This document shows, piece after piece, positions 10,490 to 21,799 of a stretch of 64,000 nt of DNA; the first letter of the stretch is position 1; each line of letters begins with the position of its first letter. The DNA is from Zygnema cylindricum. Taxonomy: Eukaryota; Streptophyta; Zygnematophyceae; Zygnematales; Zygnemataceae. The position numbers and the translations under genes are program-made. The stretch spans positions 99,408 through 163,407 of the forward strand of contig JBBHKE010001084.1 in NCBI GenBank assembly GCA_037447655.1, written 5' to 3'. Below the pieces are notes generated by a model. The model was not told where the DNA came from, made no database searches, and was given only the letters and a program-made list of their open reading frames with translations.

Positions 10490-10990
10490 ATGAGTTCCAA
10501 AATAGTTTCAAATTGGTTTTGATAAGCATCGATTAGTTAGTGTTTGGTTCATTCCATTTCAACTATTTTTTGATTCGTTCTGATTATCGTTTTGATTATT
10601 CGTTTTACTTGCCATCTTGTCGTCTTTCCGTTGTTTTTTCCTCGATTTCTCTTTTTGTTTATTCCCCCGTCATGTGGTTTATCAGTTCTTACAATGCTAT
10701 TTCCTTTTGTTCCCATGGACTCGGATGGTTTACCGTCGCGCGTTTTAATAAAGTCGGCCCCCCCTTTTTTTTTTATTCAGTTACAATGGATTACAATCGC
10801 TCACAATCAGTCAAGATTAGTTTCAATTAGTGCCAAATTTTCATTGAAGCTTGTTTCTTGTTTCTACTTTGAAACGGGTTTTCAATTGCAGCGAATTCCC
10901 GTACTTTTTCTCTACTCTGTAAAAAGTGTAAAAATTTCGCACAAAAAGAAAGCACTTTTTATTTCTAGCCTTATCTCTTTGTTGCGACTA
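10490..10990. repeat. direct repeat G, copy 1
   Basis: Its two halves match 14010-14345, including CAATCAGTCAAGATTAG, CAATTGCAGCGAATT, TCTCTACTCTGTAAAAAG and AAGAAAGCACTT. Copy 1 has about 150 extra bases in the middle (around 10610-10775). The copies are about 3.5 kb apart in the same orientation. They could be degraded LTRs of a non-coding element, but they lack clear TG...CA ends. Confidence 0.7.
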
Positions 10991-12930
10991 ATCTTTAGTG
11001 TATGTAACAAATTTAGAAATATATAGTGTAACAATATAATAATATAACAATATAGTGTATTTAACCAAATTGGGCATATATCAGTCGTTACATGAGACAA
11101 AAACAAGTACAACAATCTAAATAGGTTTAACAAAATTGGGTTTGATTTAATTGCGACAGAAAACCACAAATAGTAGAAAAAATTGATTCTGAAATAATTA
11201 AAAAAACAAAAAAACAAACAAACAAGGAAGAGTTTATTCACTCGTGTTGAACAGACTGGCTAAAAACAAAAAAAAAGCGAATGCAAACAGGAGAAGGGTT
11301 TCGAAAGAAAGAAAAAAAACACATATATTCGCCTAAAGCAACTTGCCCCTGAAAAAAAAAAAAAAAAAAAAACCTTGTAAGGAACCAATTTTTACTGCGA
11401 GCCTCAGTTTATCACAAGGGAACTCAAAATCAACTGCCTCTGAAAAAGAATATATGTATCTATCAATTTAAAAAAAAAAAAAAAAATCTTATCAATTCAA
11501 AGCGAAAAACCCCTATTAATTCTGGAAAAGAAAATCCTACCAGCTCTGGAAAAAAACAAACCCTTTAAATTCTGAAAAAAGGGGTCCAATCAGTTCTGAA
11601 AACTGAGCTCAATTTTACAAATTGCCCTTTCCTCTCCGAAACAGTAATTGCAGTAAAAAACATTAAAACTGTTCTTTGCAAACTCTTAAATAAATAAGAC
11701 AAAAAAACAGCCCACGGAAACTGCAGAGGACATAAAAAATTGCAAAACCAATAACATGAAAACTACAAAAAGATAGCCCAATTTGGCCACTTTCTACGTA
11801 TGATAGGAACAATGTGAAAAAACAAAACAATGTGGACCCATTCTTCTAACCACTCCCAGTTGCAACAATAAATAACCCGACAGAGAAATTAACAAATAAA
11901 TGAATAAATTAGCGAACACAGATACGCAGAAGAAACAGAATTGAGATTTCAAATCGTCAAAAAAACTGTAAAGGTTCAAAGCATTGAATCAACATTCAAA
12001 ATAGTTAAGAAAAAAAGTTCAAAAACTATTAAGATAAAAATTATTGCAGTCACTTTGTCGAAAAAAAGCTGCGAAGATCCAAACCATCGGATTGGAGTCC
12101 AAATGTCAATAACCACGATTTTAGAAAAAAACTCAGGGAAAGTTCAAAAACACTAAAATAGGACAACCTCTCCTTGGCAAGCGGAAAATTCACAGAAGAA
12201 TGATTAGTTACCTTCATGCAATACATTTTTCTTCAGAATTCAGCTTTTTACATTACAAAATAACAATTGTGGTGGATTAAAAAATTCGAAAAAATGGAGC
12301 AGGTAGTACCAACAAAAATGCCCTAAACTAGAGAAACTCCCTCCGAGATAACATTATCAAACAACAAATGGATATTTTTCTTGAAAAGAAAAAAAAGGAT
12401 AGCCTCATTTCCACCATAGTAATCATGCTCAATTACTTTTTAAACCTTTCAATTCACCGAAAAAAAGGTGCATAAAATTCAAGATTGATTCAGTTAAAGA
12501 AAATGCATAACACAACATCAATTTTGAACCATATTATGGCAAAAATAACACTTTTCAAAACCTCAATTCAGTTAGAGAAAAGGTCATGAAAGATCACAAA
12601 TCCACAACCTCAATTCTGAACCAAATTATCCCTCAAAGAAACTATAGAACAAAGAAAAAGAAGCACTTATGGCAACGATCGCAGGAAATTTTGGTCAAAT
12701 TGGCGTTCAAGGGAATTGAAGCTTCTCTCGGATTAAAAACAGCCAATTTTAAGTAACGAATGGTGGAATTTAGCTTTATGTGGCAATAACAACAGTAATT
12801 GAGCGGTTTTCGATTGAATTGCTGATAAATTAGCTTCAGAAACTGATACTATTTGCCTTCAATCGCAACTCTTGTCCGAGAAAATGACCTGCTCCTCTTG
12901 TTGTTGGTCCTTCCTTTTTTGGGGAAACAG
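10991..12930. other. A-rich sequence without genes
   Basis: Strongly A-rich on the plus strand, with A-runs near 11349-11372 and 11470-11485. Short frames only. It lies between the two G repeats, with no retroelement domain detected. Confidence 0.55.
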
Positions 12931-12939
12931 AGGTGTAGA

Positions 12940-13620
12940 TAGAGGAAGAGAACGCAGACAGGAAGACAGAGAGGAAGACAGGGACTAAGACAGAGAGACG
13001 CACAGAGGGTCAGACAGAGGAAGACAGGAAGTCAGAAGGTAGAGAAGAAGATAGAGAGGACGACAGAGCAAAAGGAAGATAGAGAGATAGAGAGGAAGAG
13101 AGAGGAACCGACGAGACAAAGGAAGACAAGAGGAAGGAAGAAAAGAGGATAAAGAGGATAACATCACAGATTAAGACAAAGGAGACAGGAGGAAGACAGA
13201 GAGGGAGAGAAGAGAAATACAAAGGGAAGACTGAGCAGAAGGCTGAGGGAGACGGAAAAACAGAGAGAGAGAGAGAGAGAGATAGATGAAGACAGAAAAC
13301 AGAGGAAAACAGCGGGAGAGACAGAAAAAGACAGAGGAAAACAGAAGACAGCAAAACAAAAAGGCAGAGGAAAACAGAAGACGACAGCAAAAAAAAAAGG
13401 CAGACAAGAGGACAGAAGATCACAGAGAGGAAGACAGAGAGAGAAAGTGGAAGAAAGGAAGGCATAAAGAGAGGTAGAAACTTACAGATAAGGATACAGA
13501 GAAAGAGAGAGGGAGAGACAGAGAGGGAGACAGATGGAAACCGAGGAACACATAGAGAAACACATAGAGAAACAGAGAGAGGAACACAGAGAGGGAGACA
13601 GATGGTGGCAGACCATCAAG
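12940..13620. repeat. purine-rich region with a satellite-like unit
   Basis: GA-rich sequence made of GACAGAGAGGGAGA and GAAGACAG words. The interval 13192-13245 (GACAGAGAGGGAGAGAAGAG, then AAATACAAAGGGAAGACTG) matches one unit of the large satellite at 36725-42290. Block 13095-13250 is also similar to 14346-14465. Long minus-strand frames of Ser/Leu/Phe are composition artefacts. Confidence 0.8.
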
Positions 13621-13634
13621 GAGAGAGACGCAGA

Positions 13635-14787
13635 TTAACGGACGACTCCTCCTTTCTGCAGGCCAAAACGTAAAAGGCCAAAAAACCAAACGCAAAAGAA
13701 AACACACAAAAAACACACACAAAAGAGACGCAAAGAAAATCGACAAAACAAATCAACAAAAAAAAGCCTTAAAGAAAGAAAAAAATAGTTTTATTTTCCG
13801 TTACCTCGTGTCGTTCTTGGGCGCCCAGGAGGGTCGCCTGACTGTCCGACATCATAGACTTCCCACAGAGGCCATCGGAAGCTTGTCCTAGCTGCTCCTC
13901 CCAGGAATCTTCCTGCTCCTTTCTCTCACCTGCAAAAATAAGAAAATCGTTAAGAATTTTACTTCATTACTCCGTAACTAGCGTTAACTTCATTTAAATC
14001 CATTTCAATTAGTTTCAATTAGTTTCAAAATAGTTCACATCAGTTTTGATTAGAATAGATTAGTTTGCGTTTGGTTCATTCACTTTCGACAATTTTTTAA
14101 TTATTTGTTCTGATATTTTCAATGAATTTTGATTATAGTGACAATTAGCAATGATAGATTACGATCGCTAACAATCAGTCAAGATTAGTTTCAATAAGTG
14201 CCAAATTTTCATTGAAACTTGTTTCTTTGTTTCCACTTTGCAACGGGTTTTCAATTGCAGCGAATTACCGTTCTGCTTCTCTACTCTGTAAAAAGTGTAA
14301 AGATTTCACACAAAAAGAAAGCACTTAATATTTCTAGCCTTGAACAGACGAGACAAAAGGAAGGAAGAAAAGAGGACATCATCACAAAAAGAGACAAAGG
14401 AGACAGGAGGAAGACAGAGAGGGAGAGAGGGAAAATACCAAGGGAAGACTGGTAGGAAGGTAGAGAGAGAGAGAGAGAGACAGAGAGACAGAGAAAGATG
14501 AAGACAGAAATATTCGTATTCAAGAGTGGATATAAAGACTTACAATTCCGCTAAACATTAAAAAAAGAAAAGGATCTGCAATAATTATCTCCTACGCTAT
14601 TGTTCGGATCAGCAATATACTCCAGCAGGTCATGAACCTTAGGCGTTTTTTTTTTTCTTTAACTGTTTTTGAAAAAACAAGAAAGTGAAAAAATCAATTT
14701 GGTGCAACAAGAAACAAAAGGAAAAAGGCGAGATTTTCCTTTTCCTCCCTTACCTTTGCTTTGGAAGGACCGCTCCCGCCCTGCCAT
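13635..14787 (-). CDS. candidate three-exon micro-gene, 59 codons, unknown function
   Basis: Not recognised. Exon 1 runs 14787-14754 (ATG in good context, then donor AAAG/GTAAGG). Exon 2 runs 13929-13805 between a strong acceptor (TTATTTTTGCAG) and donor (GAG/GTAACG). Exon 3 runs 13655-13635 after CTGCAG and ends at TAA. All three join in phase to give a 59-residue acidic and basic peptide beginning MAGRERSFQSK, with ERKEQEDSWEEQLGQ in exon 2. Introns are 824 and 149 bp; the first contains repeat G copy 2 and a purine tract. Exon 2 is the best-supported part. The start exon could be different, since another open frame overlaps it, and a repeat-derived origin is possible. Confidence 0.28.
14000..14345. 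repeat. direct repeat G, copy 2
   Basis: Partner of 10490-10990 (see there). It begins with a small internal array of TTTCAATTAG. It is followed directly by purine-rich sequence. Confidence 0.7.
14346..14510. repeat. purine tract with one satellite unit
   Basis: The stretch 14405-14470 contains GACAGAGAGGGAGAGAGGG, AAAATACCAAGGGAAGACTG and GGAAGGTAGAGAGAG in the same order as one unit of the 36725-42290 satellite. It is an isolated, non-arrayed copy. Confidence 0.8.
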
Positions 14788-15079
14788 TCCTTGCTCATGT
14801 CGTTATCATCAGCGTTACGTGACACTCTGACAAGCATTCCGGCTGAATTCGAAAAGCGAAATAGCGTGCCCTGTGGTACTTTTAGTGAGTGCCACGTGTC
14901 CATTTTTCAGAGGTTTGTCTTGGCCGGAATTTGTCTTCGTCATATTTTTGAGGAAGTGTGGAAGGCAGGTTTGCTTTCGGAGAGAGGAAGGGGAAGGAGA
15001 AGGAGAGAATCGAGAAAACGGAAGAGCGTAGGGGAAAAGAGCTACTGCAGGGAAGGAGGAAAGCAGAAAAGAGCATAGA

Positions 15080-15960
15080 TGTCTCATGCGCATAAAACGC
15101 ACGCATGAAACGCCAAGAAAATAACGAATATGCGCATGAAACAAAATCAATTTTTTTTAAATGCGTTGACTTTCGTTGACTTCATACTAAAAATCAAAAT
15201 CAAAAAATATTAAAAATTTTAATAAATGACTAAAAATACGATGACAAAATCAAAATTTCAGAGTTCTAAACGAAAACCAGCGACGACATTGTCTCTTCGG
15301 TGGACTCTGAACCGGCAACCAGCGATCAGACCATAGTTCAAAAGTAGGTAACCGTACGCCCATACAATATGCCTATTGTATGCAAAACATACAATATGGC
15401 CTTAAGACCCATATTGTATTGGCCTCAAAATGAAATAAAATAGTAACAGGGTTGAGTTGCACATCGTTCGATAGAGAATTAAACGTCATGTCTAAATGTA
15501 AAAAAACAATCGGACAAAAAAATCTTTTTCTGTGAGTTTTGAGCGACTTTTTATTCAAACCGTCAGATTTGGACAATCTGACGGTCATTGATGAAAGTAA
15601 CAATCTAAGAAGATCACATGAAAAGCCCATAACACAACTTACGATAGGACTATCGTCAGATTCAGACGATCGGACGGTCGCTGATGAAAGTAGCGATCTA
15701 AGAAGATCACATGGAAAGCCCGTAACACAACTTACGCTAAAGGCGGCCTACCAAAGGCCTACCAAAAAACGCCTACTTTTGAACTATGGATCAAACTGTC
15801 TCGTCGCTAGCGATCAGACTGTCTCGTCGCCAGCGATCAGACTGTCACAGGAATCTGAACCGGCAACCAGCGATGAGACTGTCTGTTGCCTCGCGCTGAA
15901 CTCGTCGCCAGCGCGCTGAACTCGTCGCCAGCGCTGAGGCAGCGAAAACCCTGTCAGCAC
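15080..15960. repeat. repeat-rich intergenic block with hairpins
   Basis: Two adjacent hairpins lie at 15361-15382 (CATACAATA with 4-nt loop) and 15389-15419 (ATACAATATGG with 9-nt loop). A 93-bp direct duplication lies at about 15580-15640 and 15673-15735 (GATGAAAGTA, CTAAGAAGATCACATG). Short CAGCGATCAGACTGTC words repeat at 15800-15920. A 126-codon open frame (15539-15919) crosses the duplication and looks repeat-derived rather than conserved. Confidence 0.6.
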
Positions 15961-16009
15961 CGGCGTCTTCCCGGCGCCATGCCGGCACTTGCCCCTATTG
16001 CAACATGTT

Positions 16010-16275
16010 AACATTCAAAAATTTACAATTGAAGAAAAAATAACCACTTTTGAATGTCAAAATTGAATAATGTCAAAATCACAATTGAAAAGAAAAAATC
16101 CATTTCTGTATATCAACATTTAATAATGGTAAATTCAGAATTGAAGCAAAAAATAACCATTTTTGTATGTCAACATTGAATAATGACAAAATCATAATTG
16201 AGAAAAAAATCCATTTTTGTATATGAACATCAAATAATGACACATCCACAATTGAAGCAAAAAATAAACCATTTT
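16010..16275. repeat. 57-bp AT-rich tandem repeat
   Basis: About five imperfect copies of a 57-58-bp unit (AATTGAAGCAAAAAATAACC, then TTTTTGTATGTCAACATTGA) starting near 16025, 16082, 16140, 16197 and 16250. It directly precedes the 3' end of the hAT pseudogene. Confidence 0.8.
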
Positions 16276-16369
16276 TAAAATCATGGGAGGGAAATAAGTT
16301 AGTTTACACATTGAAAGTAACTAATTGACAACCTCGAATAGGGTTATTTCCTCTATCACTCTAGATCTA

Positions 16370-18395
16370 GAGCATCCATGTCTTCGTCAGCATCCTCTTC
16401 CACTATCTCCCCTTCCTCTTCCTCCTATGCTATCATAGACTTCTCATGGCTGACATCCCTAGTTTGATGTGCTAATCTGAGATTACTAAAGACCCACACT
16501 AAGTCATTGGCCCTTTTAGCTGTTAGCCTTTTCCGTTTTTCAGAGTGAATATGGTCCTAAGTTGACCAATTCCTCTCGCATGAGCTAGCAACCGAGCATT
16601 GCGCAAAGACCCTAATTGCCACCTTTTGTAAAATAGGGGTGACTGCCCCAAACTATTACCACCACTTCCACCCTGTCATCTTCTTCGCACAAGTTTTTGT
16701 TACCTCCCTCCTAAAAATTCCCTCAGAGCCCCTATACTTAATCAGCACAATGTATGTTTCAGCTTGATCATCCATATTTGGTAACATCCTCTCAATCATT
16801 TTCTAGAATCCTTCCATGACTTTCAAATTTGAATGTTGCCCATAGGCAACACTTTGGTACTCGAGATCGAGTACGAAGCTGGTTGCATACATGGGGCTAT
16901 ATGCCATCTCCTATCTGGCCAACCAAGATTTCTTCAACTCCTCCAAAATCTCCATTCCTTCGTAATTTCCCACTCTTTTATTATTTGATATAATATCTAA
17001 GAATTGACCGATCATGTGGAACCCATGATAAACCTTCTCCACATTTGGTGCCCCTTTGTCACACTCCGGCATCGGTCGTACCACATGCTCTGAAAGTGTC
17101 ACTGCCTCCCCCACTCTCATCCAAAACTCTGAGCTCAAAATGTGGCCCTTGATTTTGGCCTCCTCGGACTTGTAAGCATCCATGCCAATCCACTGCTTAT
17201 AGCCATCATCAAACATTAAGCGCTCGAGGCTGTCCTTCACCTGTAATAACCTCTGGAGCATGATAGAATTTGTAGCAAACCGGGTCTCTCCAGGTTTCAA
17301 AAGCCTAAGTATAGAGATGTTGTTGAAGATGGCTGCACTCATGTTATGGTTTGTGACAAATTTCAACAGCTCTTTTGCCTCTCGGACATGTGTTGAAATA
17401 AAAGCAAGCTTGCCACAATCCTCCAACATCAAGTCTAAGATGTGGGCAGAGCATGGCGTCCACGTGATGGTAGGGTACTTACTCATGAGCAACAAGGCAG
17501 CTGCTTTGTTGTAATAATTTGCACTATATGCTTAGCTCCCACCGCAAGAACCCCCTTCTCCAACACTCCACAAACGTATTCGCCATCCTTGTAGTGCCTT
17601 CTAGTATCTTTGGCCATGAGAAACATGTCACCTCTTAGGGTGACAACTAGATGTTAAGAAGAGGTGTTTGGTTAATAGCTGCCCAACCGTCTGATGTGAT
17701 AGAGGCTCTGGTGACTTTCAATGTCTCCATGTAGCTCTCCAAATCATTAGTGATCACCGCCTTGGTCTCAGCCAAAAGTCTCGTTCTCATGGCATTTCGG
17801 TGCAGTAACTTATAAGACTCCCCTATCTCCCCAGCCTGCATTGTACGAAACGAAGTACCATGCATACTGAACGTTTCATTAGAACTTTATGAAACGTTCA
17901 CGCGAAATTTCGGTACTAATTTGACCCTTAACCCGTTTCAATGATACCCACCTGTTATTTAGACCCAGCACTGCCACCTAAGTGCACCCATAGCTATAAC
18001 TTTTGACATATAACTCCAAATCGCGTGATTCTTTCGCGAACGTCTACCAAATTTAGTAATCTATAATCATAACTCCTAAATACCCTTTTATAAACAAGTT
18101 CGTTCCGCTATTACTGTTACACTTGAGAAGCCTTGGCTGTTTCCACAGCACGTAGCTCTGCCTTTACCTCATTCGGACATAACCATTCGGACATAAATTG
18201 CAGGTCCTAATGCCTCCACTCTTCACATTTCCAAGAAGGTTGTTTCTAATCCGAGTGGCTTGTCTATTAAACTCAAAGTTACAGTAAATGCAAATGCACA
18301 ATTTGTTGTCCCCAAGCTGCCCACCCTTCGGAGCCTTAACATGGTCCCACTCTGATCCTCGAGGCCTAAACATGGCTGCTTTTGAAGAAGTTCGT
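16370..18395 (-). pseudogene. hAT-family transposase (BED/DUF659 type), degenerate
   Basis: The order on the minus strand is that of plant hAT transposases. A BED zinc finger (18373-18170: WDHVK, CIYC, RIRNNLLG, SGGIRTCNLCP) comes first; the expected His is Asn. Next is a DUF659 segment (17865-17560: TSDGWAAINQTPLLNI, then RHYKDGEYVCGVLEKG). The RNase-H-like core follows (17495-16911: TWTPCSAHILDLMLEDCGK, LLKPGETRFATNSIMLQRL). The C-terminal dimerisation block is at 16600-16460 (ERNWST, stop, DHIHSEKRKRLTAKRANDLV). The stop is TAG where Trp is usual. A frameshift lies near 17510, and other stops occur before the end. The product would have cut and pasted hAT elements but cannot be made from this copy. 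It could once have driven N1/N2-type elements nearby; that is inference. Confidence 0.88.
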
Positions 18396-18464
18396 GGAAG
18401 CTTGCTTGAAGTACAACTTCAATCAAACTTTCAATGGCGGATTCAATGTCGGCTTGGATGAACT

Positions 18465-18605
18465 GTACAAATTTCTTTCAAAACACTGCGAAATTTCCGT
18501 ACATTATAACCGTAACGTACAAATTTCTTTCAAACTGCGCGCGAAATTTCTATACATTATAATCGTAACGTACAAATTATTTTCAAACTTCGCGTGCTCA
18601 AATGA
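18465..18605. repeat. 52-53-bp tandem repeat
   Basis: Three copies starting at 18465, 18517 and 18570 with core GTACAAATTTCTTTCAAACT, then GCGAAATTTC and ACATTATAA-CGTAAC. Confidence 0.8.
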
Positions 18606-18867
18606 ATAGTCTCTATTATTAAATTTCAGTACATTGAAAATGTACGGTTCATCCGTACGTTTAAACCGTACGAAAAGTAAACGCATTTAACGAAAGTTTC
18701 AAAAATAAAATAAAAAAACGATTTTTCGTAAAAATGTCAAAATCCGTACGAATGAGACATCTATGGGAAAGAGTAAGACAAAAATAATTGGAGAAGTGCG
18801 GACAAACTTTCTTTTTTGTGGCTCGTTCATTTGTTGAATGTGTGTCGCATCTACTAAACGGCTATGG

Positions 18868-19088
18868 TACACCGCGAATCGTTATTAGCGTCAAGGTATT
18901 TTTCACCACAAAAAACCGCTTTTCTCCGTACACTCTTGTCGGATTGTGGATCTGACGGTTGCGATTGAATGGTAACATTCTCAACTTCCGATTGGCGGTC
19001 TCAATTTGAAAATCCGACAAGTGTGTACGGAGAAAAGATGTTTTAAGTGGCGAAAAAAAACCTTGACGCTAATAACGATTCGCGTGCA
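18868..19088. mobile_element. 221-bp MITE (family M), copy 3
   Basis: The left arm TACACCGCGAATCGTTATTAG and the complementary right arm ending …AATAACGATTCGCGTGCA enclose the same interior as copy 1 (CGATTGAATGGTAA, GAAAATCCGACA, GTGTACGG). There is no coding capacity. Confidence 0.8.
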
Positions 19089-19154
19089 CTCTCTACGAGT
19101 ACCTTTATTGCTTTGCCCATTTTCTAAAAGGGAAAAGCATTGTAGTCGCCTTTG

Positions 19155-19325
19155 TCTGTGGTGACAACGATAAGCGATTGTTGATTTTTTTTGTGTTAGA
19201 TCTTGAGCTGTTGAGTGTTTCGATTTTTGATTGGCGTTTATGGTGACAACGATATTGATCGTCGATTGATTTTGTGTAAGATCCTGAGCCTTTAAGTGAT
19301 TTGAGTTGTGATTGGCTTTGTCCTG
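19155..19325. repeat. tandem duplication, about 80 bp
   Basis: Two copies of GGTGACAACGATA, then GATTGATTTT-TGTGT-AGATC-TGAGC, then GATTGGC. Non-coding. Confidence 0.55.
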
Positions 19326-19553
19326 TTCCGATTTTGATGTACTGAAAAGAGACACGTGGTACAATTCTATTTGTTTTATTTTTCGTGGCTATAATGGTAT
19401 GATAAACGGGACAAATTCGACGTCACGCCAAAATGTCGTGATATCAATACCGGTTGAGTAATGTACGGAATCGTACTTTTATTTTATGGGCGTACGATCG
19501 CGTCACATCACGCCACATTGTCCTGCTTTCAATATCTGCGCTAATGTAATTTC

Positions 19554-20025
19554 TAGTGTTGTGTATCGCCAAAAAAATTATCATGATAACACCGATATCG
19601 ATAGTTATCGGTTATCGAACGGTCAGAGGTCCCGATATATCGGTCCGAGACCAACAAATTCCTTATTGGCGATAACACAAAAAATATATAGTACGCATAC
19701 AATAGAACTTTATAATATATTGTATTATATTATTGACTTTATATAACGAGGTATTACACGCGTAATAGTTTGTTCCGTACTTTGTGTAACGGATTAACGG
19801 TGGTTCAGTACAACGGAATAAACCGTACAATTGTACGGTGCAAACCGTACAGATATCGCCGATAGTTATCGATATCGTTGTTATCGCCAATAAGTACCCG
19901 ATATTATTGGCTACTTATCGACGATAAGACCGATGTCGATATATCGTAACAATATATCGATTATCGGGAACCTGAAAAAAGGTCCATATCGGTTATCGGT
20001 AAATCCTTATTGATACACAACACTA
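19554..20025. mobile_element. hAT-like non-autonomous element N2, copy 1
   Basis: The ends are inverted: TAGTGTTGTGTATC at 19554 and its exact complement ending at 20025. The flanking octamers are GTAATTTC and GTAATTTT (7 of 8 identical), consistent with an 8-bp hAT target duplication. The interior is rich in GATATCG/TTATCGG words and has no transposase. Confidence 0.75.
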
Positions 20026-20065
20026 GTAATTTTAGTGTTAGCGTGACGTCTCAACATCCATACAC

Positions 20066-20572
20066 TACACCGCGAATCATAAGTAGAGTTATATACTTTA
20101 ATTCCGTCACCCGAAATTTTGACTTTATCACCATAAATAGAGTAATTGTTCTAAATTGTTCTTTACGTTGTTTAATGTACTTTTTGAACGAGCGTTCATA
20201 ACTTTTAACACATCGCCGTTTTAAATAGTGTGGCGTGCGGTCAGTATCTGACCGTGCGACATTTTAACTTATTAAGTAAAAACTACAAATAATGGTATAA
20301 TACACGTTATTATTATGTAAATGCGTTTTAAAAAGGTTCGTAGTGCAAACGTCCATAGTGACAATAAATTGTACGTTTTGTCAGATTTTGTACGAATACA
20401 TAATTTACACTAGAGATGATCAACGCGCCAAATTATAATACATAAATAAAATAGAGTGAATTCCTTTTTGAAAAAGTTATATCACACAAATTAGAGTTTA
20501 TAAGTTTAATTATTTTTTTTGTCTTTTTTTAATCTAGTTTTTTGCTTTACTCTAATTACAATTTGCGGTGTA
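20066..20572. mobile_element. 507-bp TIR element related to MITE M ends
   Basis: Starts TACACCGCGAATC and ends GCGGTGTA, flanked by TA. Its left 350 bp corresponds to the arms of the large inverted repeat at 35241-36602 (AATTCCGTC, CGTTTTAAAAAGG, TTTGTCAGATTTTGTACG). It appears to be the full-length form of that repeat. Non-coding. Confidence 0.65.
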
Positions 20573-21510
20573 CCGTAGTTTCATTGTTGGCTTCATATAC
20601 GATGTTCGTACATGGTAGGCACTGTACTATCGCATTATACATGGTATTGTACCATATTGTACCGGAAATCGTGAACAATTAGTTAGAAAAACGTAATGGC
20701 TAAAGCAAACTTACAAAAAAAAGAAAAACGATTAACGTGTAACATAACGGCCGACACTATGAAACGTTGCGACTATTAAATTTCAATCTGTCGGCAAAAA
20801 TAAACCATTGTATACAATTAAGGAACCCCGTGCAAAATAATAATAGATTATGTAACGTGGAAATAAGTTGAAACGACAAAAACAAATGAGGCATGAACTG
20901 AAAATACACCGAAAATACACCGTAGAATTCCGCTAAGAAGTGTAGTTGAATCGACACTTTGTCAATGATAGCTTACAACCAATTGCAACCAACAAAAATG
21001 TATGTAAAATCACATGGGGACGCAATCAACCACTGAAATGGCACGAATAAATGAAACGATAGACTAAATCGTATCACGTGAAAGAAGGTAGCATCTACTA
21101 GGTATATTGCATGAAAAAGACAATTTTACGCTATATACTCGTATGTTACGGGTTTATTAATTATTGGTGCAAAATCCATGGCGCAAAAGGCTCATGTATG
21201 TAGAAGAAAATGACGAAGCCAAGTGGATGATTTATTTCCCATTTCATGCATGGTTTTTCTTTATTTTCTATTAAGATATTTAATATATATATAATTTTTT
21301 TCTTTTTTTTATCTATACATAATATTACAAAAAAAACAAACAAAAAAGAAGACAAACCAAATAAATAACCACAATACAATGTTATTCACATCACAACAAA
21401 CAAAAACCAATGTATATATAGCAGGCCATTAGATTTAACAAGGATCAACCAACTTAGTCCAAATGACTGTATATTAACATCATTATCACCGATGGGCGAC
21501 TAACTACAAA
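20573..21510. other. no recognisable feature
   Basis: AT-rich intergenic sequence with only short frames and A/T runs. Confidence 0.5.
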
Positions 21511-21511
21511 C

Positions 21512-21515
21512 ACAG

Positions 21516-21551
<36 letters not shown>

Positions 21552-21799
21552 GTGTATATATATATATATAGGTGTATATATGTATATATAGGTGTATATA
21601 TATATATATATAGGTATATATATAAAGTGTATATATATATACGTTATATAGGTGTATATAGGTGTATATATATACATATATATATATGTATATGCTTATA
21701 TATAAATATGTATATGTATAAATGTATATGTATGTATATATATATTTATATATATGTATATATATATATGTATATTTATATTTGTATATAAATATATAT
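21512..21799. repeat. TA/GTATATAG microsatellite, left part
   Basis: TATATA runs punctuated by GGTGTATATA. The same motif resumes at 22687-22815, on the other side of an 887-bp transposon. Tyr/Ile frames across it are artefacts. Confidence 0.93.

Noticed and set aside
12985-13746. Minus-strand Ser/Leu/Phe frames of 60-150 codons
   Set aside because: Low-complexity GA/CT sequence; no domain and no start context.
10490-14345. Bona fide LTR retrotransposon
   Set aside because: The direct repeats lack clear TG...CA ends, primer site, purine tract or target duplication, so it is reported only as a direct repeat pair.
15539-15919. 126-codon plus-strand frame
   Set aside because: It spans a 93-bp internal duplication and short repeats, with no domain and no splice or start support; more likely repeat-derived.
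21516-21791. 91-codon Tyr/Ile frame
   Set aside because: Translation of a TA microsatellite.
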